Positions 12,690-26,082 of a stretch of DNA of 64,000 nt are shown here, in pieces. Source of the DNA: Cymodocea nodosa (taxonomy: Eukaryota > Streptophyta > Magnoliopsida > Alismatales > Cymodoceaceae); contig CM072338.1 in assembly GCA_036874045.1 (NCBI GenBank), positions 16,762,501-16,826,500 on the forward strand, given 5' to 3'. How positions within the stretch are numbered: the stretch's first letter is position 1; every line of letters begins with the position of its first letter. The notes beneath the pieces are model-generated. The model worked only from the letters and a program-made list of their open reading frames with translations, searched no databases and was not told the DNA's origin. The translations under genes and the position numbers were made by a program.

Positions 12690-14690
12690 GAGGACGGTCA
12701 TGTTTTTTTTCGATATAATATTAGTAGATGGAAACATTTCTAATCAATTGTTCTGCAGGCAGTTTAATGGTTGAGTTAATGTTTCGATTCGTTAAAATAA
12801 CGATCCACTTAATTTTTTATAAGATTTAAATAAAAAGTATAATTAAAAGATCGAACATGTGTTTGTTGCTTAGATTTGGTCGGTTTGTCCCTTTAAAATT
12901 TTAGAAACTTAGGACGTATTTGTTTAAAACAGTCATTAAGAATTACTTCCATAGTTTTGTCAAATAAATACATTTGTATCATACAATGCAGGGTGTGATT
13001 GCTCCATCTTCATACTATTCCAGTATTGTATTTCTTGAAGTAATTTCGAGGCAGAATAGAATTAAGTAATTTATTATCAGAGCGGCTGTTCTCGAATGTG
13101 AAATCTCCCATTTATTCGTCACATTGCTTATACTTCTACATTTGCCGCAAGAAATGTTCACGAAAGTCATTAGGAATGTAATCCATTAACATATTTTTGA
13201 ATATGTTATTTTCTTAAACATCTCATTTAGCATCTCGTGAATGGTTGCGAATGATAATTTCGCAATCAATAAATTACGGCAAAACAAACGGCACTTCCAC
13301 TATACCCAACATCACTTCGATTAAACACGATATTGCATTGGAGAACAACTAACCTGGCAGCTGAAAATATCGAAACAAAGGATTCTATTGCCTATCGTTG
13401 AGAGGATGAAATTTAAGACAGAGAAAATAATTAGCCCTTTGATCGCTTATATTTTTGAGACTAAAAAATTTACTTATTGTATCTTTCAAAGACTTCATAA
13501 CTTTTGGATCTCTTTCCGCAATGTCTTCTCTGTTACTAAAATTTTGTTTATAATTACATCCATTTTCTTAAATATATATATATATGCAATTGGAAGGGTG
13601 GTGTGAGAGGCATTAGGTGAGGGAACAGGCGGGTAAAAAGAGACGGTCATCGTCACACATGGGTTGTCAGTGACAGCTGCATTGACACGTGAAACGATGT
13701 GGTTGCTGTCTCCTCGTCAGATGTTTCCTTTGAATGGTACGTTTTTTACGCACGTATTTACCCCTGATTTTCTCGTCTTAAATTTCCGATATTTACGATA
13801 CTTGAACGGTGAGAAGAAGACGTTATCGTCAATTAATATGCTGGTTTTGTTTTCTTTGGTTACTGAAGTCCATGCATAATCATTCTTTGAGATATAATTC
13901 TTTTAATAACGCATTCTAAGGTGCAGCAAAGAAAAAAAAAGAAGGAAAGTACTTACATCTTAATCTACGGGTTCTGCATTGACATATTATGGTTATAAAA
14001 AATTAAATGGAGGAGACAATAATCTGTGTTAATTGAAGACAGCTATTTTAAATTATAACACACAAGAAAAGATAAGCATAAAAATGAAATTAAAATAATA
14101 GTTGATAAAGGTTTAAAAGATAAAATTGTCCAGGTAACAAGAATAAAAGATAAAAACATAATAATTAAACTTGTGATAGGAAATGAGATAATTAATCCAA
14201 TTAGTGTATATTCTCCATAAATAAGTATTAAACAAAAATTTTGAGAAGATTTAGATAGATTATGTAAAATCCATGATTTTTCTTAATAATAATGATCTAT
14301 TTTTTGAACCTAATTCATAATGATGAAAGAAATAACAATTTATTTCTTTATAATAGTTTTTTTTTTTTTTTAAGTTTATTAAGCTACTTACTTCAGCAAG
14401 TGATTCGTAATTTTTTTAAAAAAACTATTTTTTATAGATATCTACCGTAAATATTGTTGTAAGTATTTAAAACGTTATATTAAATTTAATTTTTAATTTT
14501 ATAATATTAGATGCATGTATCTTGTAATTAAAAAAAAAACTCTTAAAAATAAAATTGATATATTATTTTTAAAAGGTCATAAAAAATAATACATTCACGT
14601 TTATTTAGGAAAAAAAATAAACCCACTAGTAATGAAGCGAGTGAGCGTGCGAGACAGATCAAGATCGATCTTGCATGTCGAAGCTCAGAG
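12690..14690. other. Intergenic region between the divergent GASA and TBL genes
   Basis: AT-rich, with several poly-A and poly-T runs. It must contain the promoters of both genes. A possible degraded MITE lies at about 12912-13310. No gene is supported. Confidence 0.4.
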
Positions 14691-17600
14691 ATGGGCTGGC
14701 CATGGAGGAGGAAGGCCTCTCGTCCCTCGATCCTCTTGTTCCAGCTCCACCCTTTGCTCTTCATCGTACCACTCCTTTTCACCATCTCCCTTCTCTTCCT
14801 TTCCCACCTCCGCCATCCATTCTCCTCCTTCCCCTCTACCACAACACCTCCACCTTGTAACCCCACCGTCGGCAAATGGGCACGCGGCCGCCGGCCCATC
14901 CACTACGATGGAACCTGTCCCTTCCACCGGAACGCCTGGAACTGCCTCAAGAACGGAAGGCAAGGGATGAACGAGATCAACTCCTGGGTCTGGTTCCCGG
15001 AGGAGGAGGAGGGGGAGTGCGACGGCGGTGGGATCAGGCCTGGTCAGTTCCTGGAGAGGATGAGGGGGAGGAGGATTGGGTTCGTCGGAGACTCGCTCAA
15101 CGAGAACTTCCTTGTCGCGTTCCTGTGCGTGCTGAGGTCGGCGGACGATGGGGCGAGGAAGTGGAAGAGGAAGGGGGCATGGAGGGGGGGTTACTTTCCC
15201 AAGTTCGATGTTACAGTCGGGTATCACCGCGCCGTTTTGCTTGCCAAATATGAGTAAGGCGCTTTTTAGTTTGCTGATTTTGTCGTTTATCATTTCTCTT
15301 GTTGTTTTGGATTTTACAGATTTGCTGATGGGATAATTTGGGAAACACTACCAATCATGGCTTTCTATGTAGGTATCATGGTAGTCACATTGCATGAATT
15401 CGGACTAAGGCTGGTAGAGAAGTGCATAGGCTATTGAATTACGAATCTTTCTTTTATCATGGCATATGTCCAACAGAAGTTTGACATAATGTTATGTCTT
15501 TATGGGGAAGTTTTATAGCTAAAGAACAACTGCATCTTTCTTTTTACTTGTTTCTCTTGTAAACCCCTTTCTAATGAATGAATCTCTGATTTGTATAAAA
15601 AAGCACACATAAGTAAATAGTCTGTCCTAAGGTTGGTTTCTTGAAAATATGTAATAAAAATGTGTAACATTGATATGCCGAAGTGATCGTTTCCAGAACC
15701 TTAATGGTTTTTTGGTGGCAAAAACAAATCAGACGCAGTTAACTTTTTCAGGAGGGAAAAACTTGTTGAGAAAAAGTGAAAATTTCCCACCAAAAGTCCA
15801 AAACTTGTGTTTGTGAGGGGATGATAATATGTTATTGCAATACTCTTAGAGATGGCCACTGGTTAAGTCATGTACTTTCTTAGGAAAATTGTATAATTTC
15901 TATTTGGTAGGCTTTTTGGATACAATTTTGGGGAGGAATTTTTTTTTAAATTATAATTTTATGTAAATTTCAAGGTAATGAAAATCATAGATATTCAGTC
16001 ATTATACAAAATCTATTTAGAATCTTTCTTGATTTTATATACTTAGAGATCTATAATAAGTAACAATGGTTAAATTATAGAAGATGCTATTCATAGGATT
16101 AAAGTAGGTTAGATAAAGTGGAGAAATGTTTTCAAAGTGTCATGTAACAAGAGGATGCCATTAAAATTAAAAGAAAAATTTTATAAAACTGTCATCGGCC
16201 TTGCTATACTTTATAGTTGAAATTGTTGGGCTATAAAGCATAATCATATGCAAAAAATTAATATTGTTAAGATGCATATACCTAGATAGACAAATGGTAA
16301 TACTATAAGAAATAAACTAAAAAAAATGATTTTATTTAGAAGAAAGTAGGAGTTGCACTTATGGAAGATAAGAAAAAAAGGGCTTAGGTAGTTTGGTCAT
16401 ATACTTAAAAGATCAATGAATGTAGTAATTAAAAGAGGAGAATTAATTAATGTGGAAGAAATTAAAAGAAGTAGAGCTAGGCATAAAACTACTTGGTTAG
16501 AAATTATAAACAAAGATTTAAATTTATGTTAGTTAACCAAAGATTTAACAATAGGCAAAAATACTTGAAAGAAAAGGATTCATGTAGTCAACCTCACATA
16601 ATGGGATCATTTTTTTTTGTTTTTAAAATTGGATTTCATGTTGTGAGAGAGAATTGTACAATATCTTAAAAATTGATTAGAATCAAACTTTTCTTGATTT
16701 TACAATTTTGAAAAAATGAACTAGAAAATACTGTGCAAGGGTCTATTTGTATATGTTGGAAAGTTTAGAAATGAAAGAAACAGAAAGTTTAAAATCTTAG
16801 GAAATGGAAAGTCCAAAATCTCAAGAAAAATTGAGGTGTTTGTGCACGTAACGGAAAGTCATGAATTTCAGGAAAAACATGTATATTAATATGATTAAAT
16901 AAATTGATAATATTTTAAATTTTATCATTATGTAATAATGAAACTTGGTCCATTAATATACTTTAATTATATAAGGCAAAAGAAATTATATAAACTTGAA
17001 TTTTATCTCTCATAATTGTTATTATAAAAAAGAAATATCGACATTGTGGCCAAAATAATTTCATATAAACAAACTTTTATAAATTCAAATACATCACCTT
17101 TTATAAGGTGCAATAATCTACAATATTCAATAAATATACAATAATCAATAAAAATGAACTACAATATTCCTGCACATGGGCAGGGAGGTCAAGCATGGGT
17201 GTGGGTGGGGAGGTTGTGGTCAGAGTAGGGAGGCCACACATGGGCGGGGAGGTTGGGTGTAGGTGGGGAGGTCACGTGTAGGCAAGGAGGTCATGATCAA
17301 GGTGGGGAGGTCATGGTCAAGACGGGAAGGTCACACAGGTGGTTGGATTTCCTACGATTCTGAGGGAGAAGGGTGGGAATCCTTGGAATTCCAATCCTTT
17401 TATACTTGGGAAATTTTTTTCAACTTTCCCAAGATTCTGACGTGCACAGATGGCTATGAAAATTTTCCAACTTTCTTTTTCCTGAGATTCCCAAGATTCT
17501 GGGAGACACAACCCCCCCCCCCCCCCCCCCCCCCCTCCCCTCCCCTCCCCTAGTGTCTAAAATCTGTCTTTTCATGCTTGTTTATGCAGGATTTTAAGAT

Positions 17601-20600
17601 TATGTTGAAAATCAACAAAAATTGGTACCCAAAATCCTAACTGAATGCAACCTTAAAAGCAAAGCAAATTCCCCTTTATTCAAATGCCTACTTAAAAGAA
17701 TGGATTTTCTATCATTCAAAAATATTTTGAGTACAAATAATTTTTTGTGTAAATATAAAATGAAAACCAGATAACTCATGATTTGACGGTAATCTACATG
17801 ATGTTTTCAGCTTCCTTTCTTATCAAACAGTTTGTATATTTATGGCTTTTTGCTTAAAGTATCTTAAAAGAGGGTCCTATTTGATTATTATAAAGGTGGA
17901 AGCCTATAAATCAGTCAAAAGTGGAAGGCAATGATGGATTGAGGGGAATATATAAAGTAGATGTGGACACTCCTGCAGATGATTGGGCCAAGATCACAAC
18001 ATTCTATGATGTCCTAGTGTTTAACACAGGACATTGGTAATGCTTTCTTCTCATAAATTGAATTTTAGTGCTCATGTTCAATTGTAATGAACTTTATTCT
18101 TGCTTTTGTACTTTGTTGAAATTTGGCAACTATAATAATATCATGCACCATTTATTTAATCTAAATAATTTATCTGTTTTTACTTTTATTTGAAGTATCT
18201 TTTTTTTTGCACTTTGATCTGGGTGGAATTCATTTTCATAAATAGAATCATAATAACTATCTGTTTATACCTACATATGAAGTAGCTTATCTTATTTTGC
18301 ACTTTGAGCTTGGAAATTGATTTTAAGATGGAAAATGGGATAACTGGACATGTTGAATTTTTGATGTATTCCATCACACACAATAAATCATAAATTTTTC
18401 TTACTCCCTTTTTTAATTTTGCTGTAACTGCATACATGTGATTTTCGCATATATCTTGGAAATATTATATGTGAAAATTCCTTTTTTCTGACCTCAACCT
18501 CATGCCCTAGCCTGCTCTGACTTCAGAATTTACCATGCCAAAAATTATGTTTGAGAAAATTGTGACTTACTAACTGATGACTTCCTCAGATCTTTAGTTT
18601 CAATGACTGGCCATAGAACTGATGAACCCTTGCACTGGCATTAATTTTCCGAACTTGTATAAGAAACATGATAGGAGCCTGTGTTTGAACGTAGGATCTT
18701 ACTCATCATCCTCTTAATTAAGAAGAGAAAAATCTTCACAAATAAAATAGTGCTTGGGTAGTGATATTTATTGTATTTTTTAATAACATACATTAACTAG
18801 GAAGAGCATTCGTTAACTTATCAAGAGTAAAAAAATATGTCTAACTTTGTTTCCTCTTTTACAGTCGAGTACATGGTAGCATTGTTTGACTTAAGTATGA
18901 CCTTCTTCTAGGTTTCAGAAATTTCAGAGCTTGTGTTGTTGCTGCCTAAAAAAATTTCAGAGTTTGTGAATATTTAATAAAAAATCTTGTGGCATCATGC
19001 ACAAGTGAGTAAAAAAGGACAAATTTAATGTGAAAGACTTTCACTAATGTGAAGTTCAGACCTTATTTTAGAAATGGAAAGGTAGTTTCGTAGGATGCAA
19101 ACTGCAGACCTTTAGGTTACAATGGAACAACCTTACCATTGTGCTAAAACTCATCCTTATCATGTGGCTGATGAGTGATGACGTACATCAACCAAGAAGA
19201 GCATCAGTATAATAGTATGTTAACATATCAAGAGTTGAACTTTACATGCTTTCTCATTTACAAGGCAGTACACGGTAACAATTCTTGTTTTAAGTATGAC
19301 CTTCTCAATATTGGGGTCCAAAAATTTTGGAGTTTGCAAGTATTCAATGAGAATTGAGGCAATGTAATGTTTGATTTGGTTTAAGGTTTAGAATTTAAGG
19401 AAAACAATTTCATATTCATTACCAATCAAAACATCAACCAAATCCTTTCTGGCCAAACCAAATCAATATGAGTTGGTTGACTATCATCAAAATGTACCCT
19501 CACTTTGTACAGACATGAGGGATTGGTGATACATAAGTTAGTTCTAAAAAGACTAGTTTATCATTCCTGGTTTCAGATCTGCATTATCTCATATTACATT
19601 ATGGTGTGAGGCACTTGGACATTTTTTGTTGTCAAAATTTCCAACTTTGATCCTATGTATATTCCTCTATATTGATCTGGTTTGTTGGAATATCATTATT
19701 TGATATATTAAAATTTATTTTTGTAGAATATGATACCATTTTACATATTTCAAAATCAATTTCAATGGAATATGCTATCTAAAAATATCGCCAAAAATTA
19801 AAAAGGAAAATTGTTATTTTACATCATCACTCATTTTAGAATTTCAATCCTGCTTTGTAACAAATGAAAATCTTGAACAAATGATTAAATAGCTTTCTTG
19901 CATTATTTATCAAGTGAAAATCTGAAATTATTTATTTGGTTTAATTTAAATAGTTGGGTGTGTTTTAAGTTTCATGAATTTGTCATTTCTTTTTTCCTAG
20001 ATTTTCTTGATTTTTCTTATATATGTATTATGTAATATTAAAATATTTAATTGTTATTTATGATTTCATGGCGATGTTACGATTTCATTGGTCCAAGTGA
20101 CTGATGGAATCCATAAACCGATCATCCTTTCAATGACTGGTCTGGTTCTTTAAACCATTGGTATAATTGTATAACTTATTATAATTTTTGGATGGTCACA
20201 TTGTTTTCGAATCAGTCCCCCACGCACACATTGGTAGGTAGTTCTTTTGTGCTGCAATCCTCCAAAGAGCAAAGTTTGTAATCATCGTAATTATTATGTT
20301 CATCTAATCAATGGATTTTCATTTGAAGACTAACACTGGTTATACGCTTACACATAGTAAAAATTTTACCATTTTAAGGTAATTATTTAATTAGAATTAA
20401 GATTTCATATATATTTCAACCTTTCTCATTTTTTGAAAGGTTAACTCAAAGAAGATAATATTTCAATATTTGCATTGCTTTTTGTTGGTATTCTCCGAAG
20501 TCTATACTCCGAAGTCTCCGAAGGCTTTGCGATTTGTATCTTCTGTCTTCACAAATCACTCCTCTTTGTTTGTAGATGACATAATTTGCTGAAATTCAGG

Positions 20601-21231
20601 TGGGGCCCTGACAAGTTTCCTAAAGAAACGCCACTTGTCTTCTTTAAAGGGGGGGCACCGGTTATGCCACCACTTGGATTGTTGGATGGACTTAGATTAG
20701 TCCTCACAAATATGATTCAGTACATCGAAAGAGAAGTGCCTAAAAAAACCATCAAATTCTGGCGGACTCAATCGCCAAGGCACTTCGACGGCGGTGATTG
20801 GAACCAGAATGGCAGCTGTTTATTCAAGGAACCGCTTGAAGAAGCTCAGGTGATGTAGGGAGATAATTTCACACTTTTCTTCTGATTACGATTTGGTATG
20901 ATTTTCCTACCTTGATATGTGTTCTGCAACTAATATACATTCCGGACAGCTTGATGCTTGGTTTCATCCTTCAAACAATGGAGTAAACAAGGAAGCTAGA
21001 CAAGTTAATGAACTTCTATTTAATTTGTTGCGAGGAACAGATATTCATTTACTCAACCTCACACATTTAAGTGAGTTTAGAGCAGATGCCCATCCCGCAG
21101 TCTGGCTGGGAAAGAAGGATGCTGTAGCAGTTTGGGGCCAGGATTGCTTGCATTGGTGCCTACCAGGTCTTCCTGACACATGGGTTGACATCTTATCTGC
21201 CCAAATCATTTACCGGTTGGAAAAGGAATAG
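14691..21231 (+). CDS. Trichome birefringence-like (TBL/PMR5) protein, probable polysaccharide O-acetyltransferase
   Basis: TBL proteins are Golgi enzymes of the PMR5/DUF231 family, several of which O-acetylate xylan, mannan or pectin. Exons 14691-15253, 17896-18036, 20600-20849 and 20950-21231 join in phase and give 411 residues. Residues 13-40 form one membrane anchor. The PMR5 N-terminal domain has CNPTVGKWARG and YDGTCPFHRNAWNC. The catalytic GDSLNEN begins at about residue 133 and the paired DCLHW (DxxH) lies near residues 383-386; both are intact. Other family blocks are GGDWNQNGSC and FRADAHPAVW. The wording, including GAWRGGYFPKF and EFRADAHPAVWLGKKDAVA, resembles the Arabidopsis TBL12/TBL13 branch. 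Exon 1 is strongly GC-rich and later exons are not. Introns 1 and 2 are about 2.6 kb each. Confidence 0.93.
16060..16625 (+). pseudogene. RTE-type LINE 3' fragment
   Basis: Conceptual translation through stops gives HRIKVG, IKWRNVFKVSCNKRMPLKLK, EKFYKTVIGLAILY, NCWAIKHNHMQKI, then FGHILKR and WLEIINKDL, and ends near RIHVVNLT and a TAATGGGATCA tail. This order matches the C-terminal region of plant RTE-clade LINEs. It is in intron 1 of the TBL gene, in the same orientation, and is dead. Confidence 0.8.
17170..17345 (+). repeat. G-rich minisatellite with GGGGAGGT core
   Basis: About eight degenerate units of 15-25 bases share the core GGGGAGGTC, with spacers such as ATGGGC, GTGTAGG and ATGGTCAAG. 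The strand is strongly asymmetric for G. It lies in intron 1 of the TBL gene. Confidence 0.8.
17512..17551 (+). repeat. Poly-C tract and (CCCCT)n
   Basis: About 24 consecutive C residues are followed by three CCCCT-type units. The tract lies in TBL intron 1, about 350 bases upstream of exon 2. Its exact length may be affected by sequencing error. Confidence 0.9.
18037..20599 (+). other. Intron 2 of the TBL gene (2.56 kb)
   Basis: Donor TG-GTAATG and acceptor ATTCAG. It contains a degenerate internal duplication: about 18790-18925 and 19180-19310 share blocks such as CATCAACCAAGAAGAGCAT-like and TTAAGTATGACCTTCT sequences. No coding capacity is supported. Confidence 0.7.
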
Positions 21232-23197
21232 CCTAACGACACAAGGAAAATGATTGTTATGAAACCTTCATCTTTCATGGACTACACCAGGGAAATGAGA
21301 TCACCGGGTTTCCCCTTCCTCAGTCGTGTTGGTGGCAGCAGCAACGGCAGCTCAGACCCAGTGAAGATTTCACTTAGAAGGGTGTTGCTGTACGACCACG
21401 TCCAACATTGTCAACTTCTTGATTAAGGGAAAATTGAATTGCTTCAAACTTCCTAACACAGAATAATATCACAACTCAAAAGAAAATTCTTCTTTTGTAA
21501 TAATGAAATGGGATAAGTCTTGTATATTTTTCTAGCAGATTATGTGTTAGATATTTAATTTTGATGATATATATTTTATTAATGTATTTAAATAAGTTTA
21601 TATAATATTTTTTAATTATATTTTTCTAAGTATAATAGTTAACAAATTATCGAAAATTTTCATTTTTATGTTGTATAAATTAAAGATTTTTGAATATTTA
21701 GATTTGTAATAGTTAAATTTTAAGATAGTTAATGTTTTGTTTTTGTTGAATATTTTATGTTAAAAGCTCGTATAGTTAAGTTAACTGCACGTGTGTTTTT
21801 TGTTTTAAGTTGTCACGTATTTTTCATATGCGTTTGTTAATGAAAAATCGAATAGTTAGATAACTGTTTGAGTTTTTATATGCATAGATAGATAATTATT
21901 TTAGTTTTATAAAAGGACAAACGAACAGATAAGTTTTCTTATTTAGTCACGTATTTTGCAGGTGTAAAAATTTGAAGAGTTAAAGGATAAGTGTTCGAGT
22001 TTTTACAAGATTTAAAGGATAACTGTTTGATTAAATCGAAGACTTAGAAGATATTTTACAAGACTCTAAGAAGATAAAGTTTTGATGAATCTATGAAGTG
22101 GAGATCATGGAAATTTAAAATGTTAGTGGAGAAAGTGAAAATTCAAATAGGAAGTAATTTAGATTAAAGAGAAAATTAGTACGTGGATTATGGATTAAGT
22201 GGATGAACATGTTGAACGTGAAAGACAACAGAGTTTGATTACAAATAGAGAGTACGAGCTATATTACAACAGAGGATCTTAATCTCAAAAATCAAGTCTG
22301 AATATTCAATTTGGATCTTTAACTGAAAAGTTAAGTTTGAATATTTATATTTTGAAAAATTTTCCAACATCAGAATAAGTTTGAAATTCCAAGTAATTTC
22401 ATAAAAAGAGCTACAAACGTAAGAAGTTTAGAAATTCAACAATTGGAGAAGAAGATATATAGAAGTTGAGCAAAGAGAAAGAAAGAAGCTGTGTGTATAA
22501 AGATCAGGTTTTATACAATTCAAAATTAGTTTTGAATAAAAGCTTTATTTTTTTATTTGAATTGTATATCAAATATTATTGTATCAAAATCGTCAAGAAG
22601 TGAATTGAGTTGAAAAGATATTGTAAATTTTATCTTGAAATAAAAGAATAAAATTTTATTTACGAGTGTTTTGTACTTTTATTTTATTTGTTAGTATTTA
22701 ACTATTAAAGATACAATTTACTATCTCTCTTGTGATACAGACGATTTTACATTATGTGTGATCTATTTTGTATAAATTGCAAGCGGAGTACGATTTACCT
22801 TATTTACTTGCCAAAAAAGATGATAGTGGTCCCAAAGTGGACTACTGTCTACCAAACAATAAACAACTGTTGATGAGATTTGTTGTTAATTTGTTTCAAT
22901 CTGAGCTGACCAAAAAGAAAAATGAACAGCAGAATAATCGAGACTAACGAACAATTAATTTTGATAATGGCAGGGATAGATATATTAATGTTAGCTAACA
23001 CGGTTGTGAATAACACTACCTGGTGAAAGGTCCAAATGCAGTAGTGTTCATAAGTAGGGCACCATAAACACCCATGTACACATGCAAGACAGCAACTGTA
23101 ACTCTTGTACGACACGGTTTAGAGGAAACAAAATGCCACCTTCCCAGGTTTCAGTGGCCTATCATCAGTTGTTCTCCGGCTCTACATTTGAGGAGTT
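21232..23197. other. AT-rich intergenic region between convergent genes
   Basis: Lies between the end of the TBL gene (+) and the end of the kinase gene (-). The first 250 bases are probably TBL 3' UTR. The centre is AT-rich and contains no supported gene or transposon. Confidence 0.4.
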
Positions 23198-26082
23198 TCA
23201 GATGTTCCCATGGGAGCTTAGTTTCGATTCAAGCTCGTCGGCATGAGCAACAAGGTAATTGAAAGCTGAAACGACATCTGCAATGAGCGGCCGCATGTTT
23301 GGTTGGTCTTGCACGCACATTCCAGAAATTGCAAGTGCTTGGTACATCCCCTTTGAAGGAAACTTGCCCTGAAGGACAGGATCAGCGATCTCCCGAAGTC
23401 TCCTCCTGTCCCTGATAAAGGGACGAGCCTACATATCAGTGATGAATAACATAAGATCAATTTGCAAAAAAAAGAAAAAAGTTAACCAGGAAAACCACAC
23501 GGATTCCTCTTATGTATGGAAGTTGGGCTGAGAAGAAATCAGGAAATTGGACAAACGATAATATTACAAGAGTATGCTTTCAATATATTCCTTCATTAGT
23601 TACCTCATCTGATGAAATTAATGCAAAAACAGTATAATCATAGACAATTAAATTAATGAAAAAAAGGTCTCATTATACCCTTTTGAATAAAAACAAAAAA
23701 AATGCACAAAAAAGAAGGAACATCTGATGTTGGAAGTGAAGATGAAAAATGACCACATTTCTATCATATCTACGAACTTTGACAGAATCGCTTACCCATG
23801 CCACCAGATTACGCTCAGAGGCTGGTCTATCATTGTCAATAGCCCTTCTTCCAGTGAGAATTTCCAGAAGAACAACCCCCAAGCTATAAACATCCGACTT
23901 TGTTGTCAACTTCCCTGTCATTGCATACTCGGGGGCACAATATCCATATGTGCCCATCACCCTTGTAGAAACATGGGACTTATCTCCAACAGGACCAAGT
24001 TTTGCTAATCCAAAATCAGATAACTTTGGGTGGAAACCCTCTCCAAGCAAAATGTTGGAGCATTTCATATCACGGTATATGACGGGAGGACTGGATGTGT
24101 TATGTAAATACTCCAGACCTTTTGCTGCACCAACTGCGATCTTCATTCTTGTCACCCAGTCAAGTGGCTTCCTTTTAGAACGAAGATCTGCGGCAAAAAA
24201 CTGTAAGGGTGAATATAACAATCCAAACAAATTATTATATAAATTATATTTGTACAATATCAATGCGAATAAAACATGGAGATGAAACTTACCGAATAGA
24301 TGATCCTCTAGAGATCCTAATGGCATGTACTCGTACACCAGAAGCCGTTGATCCCCATCCAAGCAGCATCCAATAAGATTTACAAGGTTGGGATGGTGAA
24401 GCAGATTTAACATCAAGACTTCAACAAGAAATTCCCTGTGCCCTTGAAGTCCATCGAGATTGAGCTGCTTTATGGCCACAACCTATGTCAAGCATAAGAT
24501 GTAATTAATATGCCAACAATCTAACAGCAAGTCAGCAAGTGGTAAAGAACAACAGCGTAAGATGTGAACTCTTAGATGCTGAAGTTTTGAAATGCTATGT
24601 AAGCAACCACGCTAGGTGAAAATGAAAAAGGTTGAAAACAAAATAAATTGTTGAAGTTAATATGAGACCTATTACGCTCAACTGATACTTGCATACACGA
24701 CTTCTGATTCAAGCACTGGTTAACCGAACAAATAAAATCAAATATTTTCAAAAGTGGTAGATGCTTTTATTTGAATGAGAGCACAAACAAGAATGTTTAA
24801 ATTAAATAAAATTATTCCAGATAATCCTCTAATTATTAAAATTGATTGATAAGATAAAAGGAATATATCAGCGGTTGCACGTATGGCAATATACATGAAC
24901 CTGAGATGCTTGAAAATACCTTCCTGTCTTGTACGCACGGAGGATTATTATCAATTATGCCCCTGGTTTCAGGAGAAGCGGAGAACTACCATTGCTAAAT
25001 TAGCCTTGGAACATATGAGAGAGAGAGAGTGTGTGTGTGTATGTGTGAAGCAAACCTTGTCTATACATGCCAATCTGCCTTTATAAACTCGACCAAATCC
25101 ACCCTCACCCAAGAAGCAATTTGTTCTAAAATTATTAGTTGCAGCAGCCAAATCACTGTATGAAAAGATTTGAGCTTCATCTGGATCATTTCTTCCCAGC
25201 CTGCAGCTTCTATCCCCAGACAAAGAACTAGCTTCGGTCCTCACATCTAACAAGAGCTTCATATCAATTCCATGACCATACAGAAAAGTAAAATCAAATT
25301 AAACGAAATGCACAAAACAGTTCTAACTGTGAGTAGATTCCATTTACGTCGCAATCATGGAGGTACATACATCGACAAATATAAGAAACATTAAACAGCA
25401 ATGATGCACAAGAAGGCATGCATAAATTACAACTTCCCACAGTAATATTGATTACTAAATAGAACCCTACCAAATAAAATATATATGGTGATATGGTTTT
25501 GATCCTACCAAATACAAAGTCTTCCCCAGGATCTCTCAGCTGCAAGCTCAAATCCAACTTTGAAAATACAGAAGAAAAGAAATATGCCAAACAAGAACTT
25601 TCTTCACCCAACCATCCAGCCATGTTACAGAAGCAAAAGTAACCATTCCGGACGAGAATTTAAAAAGAGAATTTCGGACAACCAGCTTCTTCCAAAGCCC
25701 AGAAAACTAATTAAGATACCACACACTGAGAAATGGCCTGTCTAGTAAGCTCAAATCCAGAAAACTATCCAAACTGGCATATATTCAAACACCTAAAGAA
25801 CGAAATTTTCAAACAAAGAGCCATAATCCAAACTTTACAACTAAAACACGATCCGAAAGTTCTTCAATCTAAACCAATTATCAAAACAACGAAGACAATT
25901 ACAACAATAAACTCGTCCTTTTCTTACAAAGAATGCCATCGATGCCAATGCGATGGGGAGAGTGGAGAACATCAGAATTTGAACCGGGGGGGGTTGGATC
26001 AAATACCTATCGGAATCAGTTCCGGGAGGCTCCTCCTCTTGTCCTGTTTGCCGGAGACTCCGGTGCAGAGGAACCACGCCAT
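23198..26082 (-). CDS. Receptor-like cytoplasmic kinase, RLCK-VII (PBL7/CDL1 type)
   Basis: RLCK-VII kinases relay signals from plasma-membrane receptor kinases. Five exons on the minus strand join in phase: 26082-26007, 25246-25056, 24482-24293, 24187-23796 and 23428-23198, giving 359 residues. The kinase domain has the glycine loop [12 protein letters not shown] (about 71-82), VVAIKQ with Lys94, [10 protein letters not shown] (catalytic Asp192), SDFGLAK (Asp210) and [10 protein letters not shown]. All key residues are intact. [10 protein letters not shown] and [14 protein letters not shown] are typical of RLCK-VII, and [20 protein letters not shown] matches the CDL1/PBL7 branch. The N-terminus is [12 protein letters not shown], where relatives that are lipid-anchored have Gly at position 2; here it is Ala, so N-myristoylation is not expected, although Cys6 could still be acylated. 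The start is supported by correct splicing to exon 2. Confidence 0.92.

Noticed and set aside
12912-13310. Possible Tourist-like MITE between the GASA and TBL genes
   Set aside because: The ends (GTATTTGTTT and inverted GTTTGTTTTG) are similar, but I found no matching target duplication and AT richness makes chance similarity likely.
14876-15336. Alternative frames over TBL exon 1
   Set aside because: They are shadows of the GC-rich coding exon; only the frame from 14691 gives the PMR5 motifs and spliced continuity.
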